A DNA stretch of 64,000 nucleotides from Clostridia bacterium. GTDB taxonomy: Bacteria > Bacillota > Clostridia > Oscillospirales > CAG-272. The stretch spans positions 1-64,000 of the forward strand of contig JAFULR010000012.1 of assembly GCA_017483195.1 (NCBI GenBank), written 5' to 3'. The notes below the pieces were generated by a model. The model ran no database searches. It saw nothing but the letters and a program-made list of their open reading frames with translations, and was not told the DNA's origin. Below, piece by piece: positions 1 to 7,679 of this stretch (position 1 is the first letter of the stretch; each line of letters begins with the position of its first letter). Both the position numbers and the translations under genes were made by a program.

Positions 1-134
1 GAATTTAACGAGATATTTCTTTCGCACTATACTATCTTGCTCCCCCTTCCGGAAGAGCTCGCTTTGTACTTCTTCTATCTCTTGTTGTTCAATTTTCAAT
101 GACCGATTTCTTTCGCTGCCCTCAAATGTACAGC
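1..134 (-). other. Probable rRNA operon leader, running off the left edge
   Basis: No protein gene is seen here. Read on the minus strand, the DNA downstream of a near-perfect promoter carries a TCATTGAAAATTGAAC motif (about 85-102) like the TTGAAAACTGAA-type sequence common around Firmicutes rRNA genes. It is followed by a GC-rich inverted repeat (39-58) in otherwise A+T-rich DNA. The 16S gene would begin beyond base 1. No mature rRNA sequence is visible, so this is inference from promoter strength and leader-like sequence; a leader of some other stable RNA is the main alternative. Confidence 0.5.
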
Positions 135-140
135 TTCGTT

Positions 141-170
141 ATTATATCACAACAGTATTTGATTTGTCAA
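141..170 (-). promoter_or_regulatory. Very strong sigma-A promoter, probably for an rRNA operon
   Basis: On the minus strand a perfect -35 TTGACA (165-170) and a perfect -10 TATAAT (141-146) are separated by 18 bp, with an extended -10 TG one base upstream. Transcription would start near 134 and run out of the window to the left. Confidence 0.7.
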
Positions 171-208
171 TACCTTTTTTGAAGTTTTTTTAACTTTTTT
201 TACAAATT

Positions 209-236
209 TTGAATATTTGTTGAAATTGCCTAAAAT
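209..236 (+). promoter_or_regulatory. Possible sigma-A promoter for the DUF421 gene
   Basis: TTGAAT (209-214) and TAAAAT (231-236) are 16 bp apart, about 30 bp upstream of the DUF421 start. The match is moderate and the surrounding DNA is very A+T rich, so a chance match is possible. Confidence 0.35.
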
Positions 237-267
237 ACTATTTTCACATCGTTTAAAGGAGGTTAAA

Positions 268-936
268 ATGATCTCTATTTTCATCAAAACATTGATAGTT
301 TACGTGATATTAGTGGGTGTTATGCGTATTCTTGGAAAAAGGCAGCTCGGCGAGCTTGAATTATCTGAGCTAATCACCACCATTCTCCTTTCCGAGATCG
401 CTTCCATGCCAATTACCAATCAGGATGCTTCCTTGATTGATGCATTTATTTCTATTGCTACAATAACTCTTCTTGAGGTTGGATTTTCAATATTGATCAG
501 CAAATTTCCCAAAATTAAAAACACACTTGCTTCCTCCCCAAGCGTTCTGATTTATGATGGAGTAATAAACCAGGCTCAAATGATAAAAAACCGTATATCT
601 CCCGAAGAGCTGCTAAGTGAGCTGCGCCTGAAAAACATCACTGATCCCGCCCATGTTAAATATGCAATTATAGAACCCAACGGCATGGTAAGTGTAATAC
701 CCAAGCCACAATATCAACAACCGACCTTGGAGGATCTGAAGATAAGCACCGATAACTCAGGCATTGCTCACATAATAATTTCCCAAGGAACATGGAACGA
801 GCACAATATAAAATCACTCAATATGAAGAAAAGTGATTTTACAGAATACCTGAAAAGGAAGCGAACAAATGTTAAAGACATTTTTCTCCTCACCATAGAC
901 GACTCCGGCGAAAAACGATTGGTAAAGAAAAAATAA
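268..936 (+). CDS. DUF421 (YetF/YcaP-like) membrane protein
   Basis: This 222-residue protein belongs to the DUF421/YetF family by its N-terminal layout: about three membrane spans in the first 80 residues with the family-type motif RILGKRQLGELELSELI. A soluble C-terminal YetF-type domain follows (about residues 85-150). YetF-family proteins of Bacillus have been linked to spore and membrane phenotypes, but no precise activity can be read here. ATG 268 is chosen because an AAAGGAGG ribosome site sits just before it; the in-frame ATG at 217 lacks one. The gene ends one base before the convergent ytvI gene, so the two transcripts may overlap at their 3' ends. Confidence 0.85.
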   Translation: MISIFIKTLIVYVILVGVMRILGKRQLGELELSELITTILLSEIASMPITNQDASLIDAFISIATITLLEVGFSILISKFPKIKNTLASSPSVLIYDGVINQAQMIKNRISPEELLSELRLKNITDPAHVKYAIIEPNGMVSVIPKPQYQQPTLEDLKISTDNSGIAHIIISQGTWNEHNIKSLNMKKSDFTEYLKRKRTNVKDIFLLTIDDSGEKRLVKKK

Positions 937-937
937 C

Positions 938-2014
938 TTAACCTCCTTCTCTGCGTCCTGAAAATACAATCATAGCGATTATAGGCAACATTATCATTCC
1001 CACAATTCCAAAAAGCCTGAGTCCCAGATAAACAGCAATCAAGCCAACAAGCGGATGGATCCCAAAGCTATCCCCAATTATTTTTGGCTCTATTACTTGG
1101 CGAACAACGGTAATAGCAATCAGCAAGATCAATATTCCCACACCCAGAAAATAGTTCCCCGTCACAATCAGCGCCACACCCCAAGGAGCAAGGAGAATTC
1201 CCGTACCAAGAACGGGCATTATATCCAAAAGCGCAACAACCAGAGCAAGAACGAATGCATAATCAATACCCAATATCAAAAAACCAAAAAACAGCTCCAA
1301 AAAGGTTATGCTAAATATTATACAATACGCCTTCAAAAATCTCACAAAGCCACCTTTAAGAGCTTTTTTAAAAACACTAAGCTGCTTTTTTATTGCGGAA
1401 GGAATGTACTTTTTAATTTTAAGATGTATAACATCAATATCAAGAGCAAAATAAAAGCTAGCAATAACCGACAGTAAGCTAACAAAAAGAATATTTGGAA
1501 GAGCCGTTACTATATGCCCCGCGAAATCCGGAACAGCTGATCCCAAGCTTTCAAGAAAAGAGCCCCAGATACTCTCAATAATAGAGTTTATATTCTCTTT
1601 TATTTTATCGGCGATTTCTGTGTTTTGCAAATCGGATAAAATAGGTATTCGATTGGTTATACCGTTTATAAAATTGAAAACCTTCTCCACATATTCGCCT
1701 ATTTTATCGCCATTTTCAGAAAGATAATCAAAAAGATTTTGTATCTCATATACAAGTCGATTGCAAATCAAGAAAAGAACGGATAGAACTAAAACCAAAA
1801 TAACAAACACGATCACAAATGAACATACCCTTCGTGATATTTTGGTTCTTTTGCTCAGCTTAATAGCAATTGGATAGACTGCATATCCAACAGCCCACGA
1901 TATTATAAAAGGAAATAAATACTCAAAAAGATATTTAAAAAACAAAAATCCGCACAGGGCGAAAAAGCTCCAACAAAATATTTTGTATGCCAAGGATTTA
2001 TAATCAAGTTCCAT
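938..2014 (-). CDS. ytvI: YtvI-like sporulation integral membrane protein (AI-2E transporter superfamily)
   Basis: A 358-residue polytopic membrane protein of the AI-2E/PerM superfamily. The C-terminal third carries the segments typical of YtvI: an LPVLGTG-like motif (here MPVLGTG), then VRQVIEPKIIG, then HPLVGLIAVYLGLRLFG. Two N-terminal spans are followed by a soluble helical region (about 90-160) and further spans. YtvI is annotated as a sporulation membrane protein in Bacillota; its transported substrate, if any, is unknown. It is divergent from spoVAD, which fits a sporulation neighbourhood. The start has a GGAGGAA ribosome site a few bases upstream. Confidence 0.8.
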   Translation of the reverse strand: MELDYKSLAYKIFCWSFFALCGFLFFKYLFEYLFPFIISWAVGYAVYPIAIKLSKRTKISRRVCSFVIVFVILVLVLSVLFLICNRLVYEIQNLFDYLSENGDKIGEYVEKVFNFINGITNRIPILSDLQNTEIADKIKENINSIIESIWGSFLESLGSAVPDFAGHIVTALPNILFVSLLSVIASFYFALDIDVIHLKIKKYIPSAIKKQLSVFKKALKGGFVRFLKAYCIIFSITFLELFFGFLILGIDYAFVLALVVALLDIMPVLGTGILLAPWGVALIVTGNYFLGVGILILLIAITVVRQVIEPKIIGDSFGIHPLVGLIAVYLGLRLFGIVGMIMLPIIAMIVFSGRREGG

Positions 2015-2129
2015 AAAAAATTCCTCCGATTTTTTATATTATACTCTCATTTTTCCCTGCTTTTTCATTTGCGCGCATAATTTTGAAAAACAGGCAAAAA
2101 ATATATACATAAAACGAACGGAGATAAAA

Positions 2130-3146
2130 ATGAAAAATCAGATAATCAAAACAAATGCGAGTATAATCTGCGGAGCATCCGTCGTCGGTCACAAGGAGCA
2201 CGACGGTCCAATAGGACATCTTTTTGATATTTACGACGAAAATGACAGATTCAAGCAAAAGACCTGGGAAAAATCAGAAAATCAAATGCAGAAGCTTGCC
2301 TTTGAGAACGCACTCAGAAAAGCTCGACTGCAGGTATGCGATATCGACGCGCTTTTCGCCGGCGATCTTTTAAACCAATGCATAGGATCCGCTTACGGGC
2401 TTCTTGATTTCGATATTCCCTATTTCGGACTTTACGGCGCTTGCTCGACCATAATCGAGGGCATTATTCTTGCTTCTTCCCTTATAAGTGGCGGAGTTTT
2501 CAAAAAATGTGCCGCAGTAACCTCGTCCCACTTTTGCTCTGCGGAGCAGCAGTACAGAACTCCGCTTGAATACGGCGGTCAGCGTTCTCCTACCGCTCAA
2601 TGGACGGTGACAGGATCGGGCGCATTTATTGTTGGAGAGGAAACAGAAAGCAAGGTAAGGATAACGGCAGCTCTTCCGGGCATAGTTATTGATAAGGGTG
2701 TAAACGATGCCGCAAATATGGGCGCAGCCATGGCTCCCGCAGCCATAGACACGCTTATAAGATTTTTCGAGCAATCAGAAACAAGTCCTGAAGATTATGA
2801 TGCCATATTCACGGGCGATCTCGGTTACGAAGGCAGCATTATTTTAAAGGAATTGATGGCTGTTGAGGGCTACGATATGTCAATAAATTACGAGGATTGC
2901 GGCAACATCATTTTTGACCGTGAGCGGCAGGACGTTCATTCGGGCGGTTCGGGATGCGGATGCTCTGCGGTTGTGCTTGCTTCGTATATCCTCCCCAAAA
3001 TTCAAAGTGGCGAATATAAAAAGGTTTTGATGATCGGCACGGGTGCGATGATGAGCCCCTCGAGCTTAAAGCAAGGACTTTCCATTCCTGCCATAGCGCA
3101 TCTTATAATGTTGGAACACGCGGAGGTGCAAAATGGAAATATCTAA
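2130..3146 (+). CDS. spoVAD: Stage V sporulation protein AD
   Basis: This 338-residue thiolase-fold protein matches SpoVAD in length and sequence, including ASVVGHKEHDGPIG near the N-terminus, the GACSTIIEG segment and SSHFCSAEQQYRTPLEYGGQ. SpoVAD binds dipicolinic acid with calcium and, with the other SpoVA proteins, loads it into the forespore. A GGAG ribosome site precedes ATG 2130. The downstream spoVAEb start lies inside the last codons, so the two are translationally coupled. The usual upstream partner spoVAC is absent here; ytvI on the opposite strand occupies that place. Forespore sigma-factor control is expected from the family, but no convincing sigma-G or sigma-F site was found. 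Confidence 0.93.
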   Translation: MKNQIIKTNASIICGASVVGHKEHDGPIGHLFDIYDENDRFKQKTWEKSENQMQKLAFENALRKARLQVCDIDALFAGDLLNQCIGSAYGLLDFDIPYFGLYGACSTIIEGIILASSLISGGVFKKCAAVTSSHFCSAEQQYRTPLEYGGQRSPTAQWTVTGSGAFIVGEETESKVRITAALPGIVIDKGVNDAANMGAAMAPAAIDTLIRFFEQSETSPEDYDAIFTGDLGYEGSIILKELMAVEGYDMSINYEDCGNIIFDRERQDVHSGGSGCGCSAVVLASYILPKIQSGEYKKVLMIGTGAMMSPSSLKQGLSIPAIAHLIMLEHAEVQNGNI

Positions 3147-3498
3147 GTATATCTTGTCATTTTTAGCAGGAGGTGTTCTCTGCCTTGTCGCGCAGATATT
3201 GATTGATAAAACCAAGCTCACTCCTGCGCGAATACTTGTTTCCTATGTGGTCGCGGGCGTAATATTGAGCGCAATTGGATTTTATGAACCCTTTGTGGAA
3301 TTCGTCGGCGCGGGAGCATCGACACCCCTTACGGGATTCGGACACAATATAGCCAAGGGCGTGCGCGAAGCCATTGACGACAGCGGTATCACGGGCATAT
3401 TGACGGGCGGACTTAAAGCCGCCGCAGGCGGAACCACCGCTGCGCTCTGCTTCGGATACGTCGCCGCCCTTTTTGCTAAGGGTAAGGGGAAGAAATGA
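3133..3498 (+). CDS. spoVAE: Stage V sporulation protein AE (SpoVAEb type)
   Basis: A 121-residue hydrophobic protein with the SpoVAEb pattern: an N-terminal span, a K-L-TPARILVSYVV-type segment, then a glycine-rich region containing TPLTGFGHNIAKGV and a final span ending in a lysine-rich tail. It forms part of the SpoVA channel for Ca-dipicolinate in the forespore membrane. The ATG overlaps the end of spoVAD by 14 bp, with a GGAGG site inside spoVAD. A hairpin terminator follows, so the transcription unit seen here is only spoVAD-spoVAEb. Confidence 0.92.
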   Translation: MEISKYILSFLAGGVLCLVAQILIDKTKLTPARILVSYVVAGVILSAIGFYEPFVEFVGAGASTPLTGFGHNIAKGVREAIDDSGITGILTGGLKAAAGGTTAALCFGYVAALFAKGKGKK

Positions 3499-3507
3499 TG
3501 ATATAAA

Positions 3508-3537
3508 AAGAGCGTCTATCCGCAGATAGACGCTCTT
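3508..3537 (+). terminator. Hairpin terminator after spoVAE
   Basis: A perfect 13-bp stem (3508-3520 with 3525-3537, loop CGCA) lies 9 bases after the spoVAE stop. The tract after it is only moderately T-rich, so efficiency is uncertain. Confidence 0.65.
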
Positions 3538-3608
3538 GGCGTTCTTATTATTTAGTTTATTTTGCCACTTACATCATAAATACCAACAACATCAGTTTTC
3601 AACACGCT

Positions 3609-4193
3609 CTACAGGTTTAAGTGGGTTGCAGTCATCATTAGTCCCGTATATATAAGAGATGTGAAAATTGATGTTATGCCTATAATGAAGAAAACTAAAT
3701 CAGGTATAAAAGGCACAAAGACAAAATGTATAGCTAATACTATCAATCCTAGTATAATAATTATACTTTGGATAAATACTGGTAATACTCTTGGATAAAG
3801 AACATATCTATACTCCCAATGAACTTCATCTATCAAAACTTTCCCCTCTTTCATGGGTATGATTTTTCGAAGAAAAGAATTGTCTTTAACTCTCCATTTT
3901 CTTTTTGTTTCATCAGACAACGCTTCATTATATATGGAAGATAAATCAGTTATATAGAAAAGCATCGGATATACTATTCCGAAAATATATTCCCAGTGTA
4001 CCCAAATCCAATTAGATACCCCAAAATTTGTTTTACTAACATTTATAGCCAATAAAACAATAAAACCGATCATTAAAGCAATCTCCACCACAGCAATAAT
4101 AGTCAAAATTAGTAGTTTTACTTTTCTTGGCATTACCATTCTTGTCATTACTTTTCTGGTCAATTCTTTTCTTTTCTTTTCATTTATTTTCAT
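3609..4193 (-). CDS. Orphan four-span membrane protein, function unknown
   Basis: Not recognised. The 194-residue product begins with a strongly basic stretch (about 25 residues, many Lys/Arg), then a span (about 27-50), a second hydrophobic region near 65-80, a soluble basic loop (about 85-125) and two closely spaced C-terminal spans. It stands alone between the spoVA terminator and the MATE gene. Its codons are visibly more A/T-rich than those of its neighbours, which may point to recent acquisition. The first ATG was kept, with a GGGGA-like site about 13 bases upstream; ATGs at residues 16, 19 and 21 are possible alternatives. Confidence 0.6.
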   Translation of the reverse strand: MKINEKKRKELTRKVMTRMVMPRKVKLLILTIIAVVEIALMIGFIVLLAINVSKTNFGVSNWIWVHWEYIFGIVYPMLFYITDLSSIYNEALSDETKRKWRVKDNSFLRKIIPMKEGKVLIDEVHWEYRYVLYPRVLPVFIQSIIIILGLIVLAIHFVFVPFIPDLVFFIIGITSIFTSLIYTGLMMTATHLNL

Positions 4194-4291
4194 AATATAA
4201 TATTTTCCCCGTACAACCCCGGCGGGATTTTACAAGAAAATTGTACCACATTATTAAGTTAAAGTCAATAATATAATACCTCAAGTAAAAC

Positions 4292-4315
4292 AAAACGACT
4301 CTTTCGAGCCGTTTT
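4292..4315 (-). terminator. Intrinsic terminator of the MATE gene
   Basis: A 10-bp stem with one wobble pair (4292-4301 with 4306-4315, loop TTTC) is followed on the minus strand by a T-rich run. Confidence 0.75.
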
Positions 4316-4321
4316 ATTTGA

Positions 4322-5692
4322 CTATTTCAATGGATTCAAAAGCATCTTCTTCTCTTTCTTGTAGCAAAGAAAGAACATTACAAACAGCGTTGCCGCGGTG
4401 ATGAACCACGATACAGGAAAGACCGCGTAAAGCGCCCTTACGTCGTTGAATATCGGAAATACTGTATATACCCACACGATTCTCAGCACGCACGAGCCGA
4501 GGAACGTGATAATAAGCGCGCGGAAGGAATATCCGATCGAGCGCAAAAAACCCGAGCCAACGTCCATAAGTCCGCAAAGGAAATACGGAAGCGCAACAAG
4601 GGCAAGCCTCTGCTTTGCATACACAAGAATTTCAGGATCGGAATTAAATATTCCAACAAGCGGCTCGGCAAACGTATAAACGAATAAACCAAGAACTAAT
4701 CCCAAAGCTGTGACCGTTCCGGTGCCCACGAAAAAGACCTTTTTAACTCTGTCAAATCTTTTCGCGCCAAAATTCTGCGAGCAGAAAGTAAGGCAGGTGT
4801 GATAGAACGAGTTGAGTATATTATATATGTAACCGTCAACGTTCATAGCAGCAACGTTTGCGTTTACTATAACGGGTCCAAGCGAGTTATATCCGGTTTG
4901 CAATATCATATTTGACACCGAAAAAAGCGCGCCCTGGATACCTGCGGGAAGTCCAACCTTTGTGAGCTGTTTTAATACCGAAATATCAAATCCAAGCTTT
5001 TTAAAATCAAGGTGGCATTCGTCATTGAGCTTTGTCATATGAATAATAACCAAAACCGCGGAAATAAACTGAGATACGATGGTAGCAATAGCAACGCCCT
5101 CAACTCCCATTTTGAATACAAGCACAAAAATGAGATTGAGAATAATATTAACGATACCTCCCGCCATTGAGAACAAAAGCGGACGAACCGTATCACCGCG
5201 CGAGCGTAAAATTCCCGCGAAGAAGTTATACATAATATTGGCTATTGAACCGCAGAAATAGATCTTTACATAAAGAGTTGCCCCACGCAAGAAAACGTCG
5301 GGCGTATTCATAGCGTGAAGAATGGGTTCGGAAATAAGGTTACCGAGAACGGTCACAATAATTCCGAGAACTATTGAAAGGCAGAATGACGTGTGAACTA
5401 TCCTGCTTGCCCTTTCCCTGTTTCCTGCACCGATACTTTGTGCAAGTGTTACCGCAACGCCCGCGCCAAAGCCAATGAAAACACCAAGAATCATATTTAT
5501 AAGCGATCCCGTGCATCCAACTGAGCCAAGTGCGTTTGGATCGTCACAAAAGTTGCCAATTACAAACATATCCGCAGAGTTATAAAAGAGCTGCAAAATA
5601 TTTGTAAGCATTATTGGCAACGCATATCGTAACATATTAGGTAATACCGGGCCATCTATTATATTTATATCTTTTTTAGAAAAAACAGACAT
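4322..5692 (-). CDS. MATE family efflux transporter
   Basis: A 456-residue, 12-span protein of the MATE multidrug/cation antiporter family, at the usual length. It has the N-terminal family pattern GPVLPNMLRYALPIMLTNILQ and the NSADMFVIGNF segment, with a second half of similar topology. MATE proteins export cationic compounds in exchange for Na+ or H+; the substrate cannot be told from sequence. The gene is monocistronic, with its own consensus promoter and terminator. An AAGGAAG ribosome site precedes the ATG. Confidence 0.9.
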   Translation of the reverse strand: MSVFSKKDINIIDGPVLPNMLRYALPIMLTNILQLFYNSADMFVIGNFCDDPNALGSVGCTGSLINMILGVFIGFGAGVAVTLAQSIGAGNRERASRIVHTSFCLSIVLGIIVTVLGNLISEPILHAMNTPDVFLRGATLYVKIYFCGSIANIMYNFFAGILRSRGDTVRPLLFSMAGGIVNIILNLIFVLVFKMGVEGVAIATIVSQFISAVLVIIHMTKLNDECHLDFKKLGFDISVLKQLTKVGLPAGIQGALFSVSNMILQTGYNSLGPVIVNANVAAMNVDGYIYNILNSFYHTCLTFCSQNFGAKRFDRVKKVFFVGTGTVTALGLVLGLFVYTFAEPLVGIFNSDPEILVYAKQRLALVALPYFLCGLMDVGSGFLRSIGYSFRALIITFLGSCVLRIVWVYTVFPIFNDVRALYAVFPVSWFITAATLFVMFFLCYKKEKKMLLNPLK

Positions 5693-5721
5693 TTTATCAC
5701 TTCCTTTTTTTAAACCCTTAG

Positions 5722-5750
5722 ATTATACCACAACAGAAATAATTTTTCAA
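5722..5750 (-). promoter_or_regulatory. Sigma-A promoter of the MATE gene
   Basis: TTGAAA (5745-5750), a 17-bp spacer and TATAAT (5722-5727) with an extended -10 TG, about 30 bp before the start codon. Confidence 0.75.
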
Positions 5751-5772
5751 TATTTTTTTATTAATTTTACAA

Positions 5773-5804
5773 AAAAGCAGGAGAGCAAACGCTCTCCTGC
5801 TTTT
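5773..5804 (-). terminator. Intrinsic terminator of the zinc-ribbon gene
   Basis: A perfect 14-bp stem (5773-5786 with 5791-5804, loop AAAC), followed on the minus strand by a T-rich run. Confidence 0.8.
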
Positions 5805-5846
5805 CAGAAAACTTTAAGCAATTATATATATTAATTAAAATGTATA

Positions 5847-6164
5847 TTAATCTCTGGGCTGTCTTCTCTTTGCGAAGCAAGCACTGCAATAAACAGGTCT
5901 GTCTTCTGAGGGCTGGAAGGTTACCTTAGCCTCGCCGCCACATTCAGAGCATACTACTGTGAAATACTCACGGGGCTCCTTCTGAGCGTTCTTCTTAGCA
6001 TCACGGCATGCCTTGCAAGCCTTGGGCTTATTCATAAAGCCTTTTTCTTTGTAGAAAGCCTGCTCACCTGCGGTAAATACAAATTCTTTTCCGCAATCCT
6101 TGCAAACGATCGTTTCATCCTGAAATTCAACGGTCTCTACAACTATTTCTTCGTTCTCGTACAT
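5847..6164 (-). CDS. Zinc-ribbon protein with two Cys4 modules
   Basis: A small soluble protein (105 residues from ATG 6164) with two treble-clef-like Cys4 sets. The first is CKDCGKEF paired with CKACRD and resembles the zf-Tbcl zinc-ribbon family; the second is CSECGGEA paired with CSACFAKR. The spacer is basic. Such proteins are widespread in Clostridia with no assigned activity; nucleic-acid binding is plausible but unproved. A GTG at 6179 would add five residues, but the GAGG ribosome site overlaps that position and better serves ATG 6164. The gene has its own terminator. Confidence 0.75.
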   Translation of the reverse strand: MYENEEIVVETVEFQDETIVCKDCGKEFVFTAGEQAFYKEKGFMNKPKACKACRDAKKNAQKEPREYFTVVCSECGGEAKVTFQPSEDRPVYCSACFAKRRQPRD

Positions 6165-6260
6165 TGGTTTTGTCCTCACTTTGATTGGATTTTTTGTTCC
6201 CTTGACGGATTTTAACCGACATCCCTCTTTCGAGTGCTTTTATTAAGCTAACCGGGTATA

Positions 6261-6833
6261 TCAATCTGCTATCAGCAGAGTTTTTAACTTTTTTCTTATT
6301 CTGAAAATAGCATTATCGATTGACTTTTCGTTAGAGTTCAGCTCTTGCGCGATCTGACGGGATGAATAACCGTTCACATAGTAAGACCAAACCTCGTTTT
6401 CGTATTCGGAAAGACTTTTTTCGATCTGTGCGCCAAGCTCCCTTTCGCTCTCGCGAAGCTCTATTATTCGCGACACTTCTCCGTCGGGATCAAGTATGCT
6501 GTTCATCTCCTCGTCACCGATAAGGGATTCCTTGGACTTTTTTGCCATAGCGCGTTTGTATGATATCATACTGTTCGTAATGCACACCTTGGCATAAAGA
6601 CCGAATTCAACGTCCTCCTGCTCTCTGTCAAAATTTATTACTGCTCTGTAAAAAGCGATAAGCTCCTCTTGACTAAGATCCTCAACGTCCTCTTTTGACA
6701 TATCTTCAGTAGTATAAGCGGAAAGTATTTTCTTTAGCATGGGGGAATATTTTTCAACAAGTGCGGAAAATGCGTCCGAGTCACCCGAAACAACGAGATC
6801 TATTAATTTTTTAATTTCATTATTATTTCCCAT
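6261..6833 (-). CDS. RNA polymerase sigma factor, SigH-like
   Basis: A 190-residue sigma-70 family protein. Region 2 covers about residues 15-95 (ALVEKYSPML, then LSQEELIAFYRAV). Region 4 is at the C-terminus, with GYSSRQIAQELN followed by KSIDNAIFRIRKKLK, which closely resembles the helix-turn-helix end of sigma-H (Spo0H). In Bacilli and Clostridia SigH drives entry into sporulation and stationary-phase genes, which fits the nearby spoVA genes. It is somewhat shorter than Bacillus SigH (about 218). GGGAG precedes the ATG. The gene symbol is withheld because a divergent SigH paralogue cannot be excluded. Confidence 0.8.
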   Translation of the reverse strand: MGNNNEIKKLIDLVVSGDSDAFSALVEKYSPMLKKILSAYTTEDMSKEDVEDLSQEELIAFYRAVINFDREQEDVEFGLYAKVCITNSMISYKRAMAKKSKESLIGDEEMNSILDPDGEVSRIIELRESERELGAQIEKSLSEYENEVWSYYVNGYSSRQIAQELNSNEKSIDNAIFRIRKKLKTLLIAD

Positions 6834-6866
6834 TGTTTCTCCCGTAAAATACTATTCCATATATTA

Positions 6867-6894
6867 ATTATACTATATTTTTCTGAATTGTCAA
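6867..6894 (-). promoter_or_regulatory. Sigma-A promoter of the SigH-like gene
   Basis: TTGACA (6889-6894) and TATAAT (6867-6872) with a 16-bp spacer, about 34 bp before the start codon. Confidence 0.7.
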
Positions 6895-6974
6895 CAAAAA
6901 TTTGTCGGTTTTTCTGAATTTTTTATAAATTTATATATTTTTTTATAAAGTTTCAACAAAAATATACATTTTTA

Positions 6975-7529
6975 TCAATCAAGCAAGAAATTCACGTTGC
7001 CTGCAAGCAAAGCAAGGGTGGCTTTATATATTCCCTCGGGTCTGCAATAGAAATTTTCCTTCATTCTTTCAGCTCTCTGAAGAGTATCCACCGTTACCTT
7101 GGTAGAATATATAAGCTCTCTTTTTTCAAGCATCATACATTCAATATCATATCGTCCGTCATCGCGCTTCGTTATGATCGCTTTCGCCTCAACGCCGCGC
7201 TTTTTGAAATCAATATATCTGAGCGCCGCAGATAAGCTTTTGTCAAGAATAGAAGATAAAATATCAGAATTAAGCTCCCTAGCTACTATTTTGCCTTTTT
7301 CGGACACGATGTACATAGGTCTTCCCTCTTCCTCGCCTTCAACCTCAAGGATGAGTCCTGCATCCGTCATCTCGTTAAAGCTCTCAGCAAAATCGAGATA
7401 CATAACGTAATCCGTCTGCATAATTATATCGTTAAGTGTTGCATAATCTAAAGGGTAGTTTATATTTTCCATAAGGTAAAGGACGAAAATCTTTACGTTT
7501 CTTTTACTTCCTATTACGCTTGATGCCAT
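6975..7529 (-). CDS. DUF4364 family winged-helix protein
   Basis: A 184-residue protein of the DUF4364 family, which is largely restricted to Clostridia. The N-terminal ~90 residues look like a winged helix (KIFVLYLMENINYPLDYATL, then GRPMYIVSEKGK), and the C-terminal half is a beta-rich domain. A DNA-binding regulatory role is inferred from the fold only. GGAGGAAAAACA precedes the ATG. The gene diverges from hom, from which it is separated by about 150 bp containing promoters for both. It lies just downstream of no other minus-strand gene, so it is probably monocistronic or reads toward the SigH-like gene. Confidence 0.82.
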   Translation of the reverse strand: MASSVIGSKRNVKIFVLYLMENINYPLDYATLNDIIMQTDYVMYLDFAESFNEMTDAGLILEVEGEEEGRPMYIVSEKGKIVARELNSDILSSILDKSLSAALRYIDFKKRGVEAKAIITKRDDGRYDIECMMLEKRELIYSTKVTVDTLQRAERMKENFYCRPEGIYKATLALLAGNVNFLLD

Positions 7530-7608
7530 TGTTTTTCCTCCGTGGATATATTTTAAATTACTATCTAATTCATTTTACCATATTTTTTGATTTTTTCAAT
7601 AGTTTTAT

Positions 7609-7637
7609 TTGCTTTTTGTTGATTTTTGTGATATGAT
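7609..7637 (+). promoter_or_regulatory. Sigma-A promoter of hom
   Basis: TTGCTT (7609-7614) and TATGAT (7632-7637) with a 17-bp spacer and an extended -10 TG. The leader is only about 35 nt, too short for a T-box or riboswitch. Confidence 0.6.
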
Positions 7638-7679
7638 AATATAAAAGTTAAAAATATTACTCAAAACAAGGAGATATTA

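Noticed and set aside
2071..2114. Forespore sigma-G or sigma-F promoter before spoVAD
   Set aside because: GCATAA is present, but no matching -10 lies at a proper distance.
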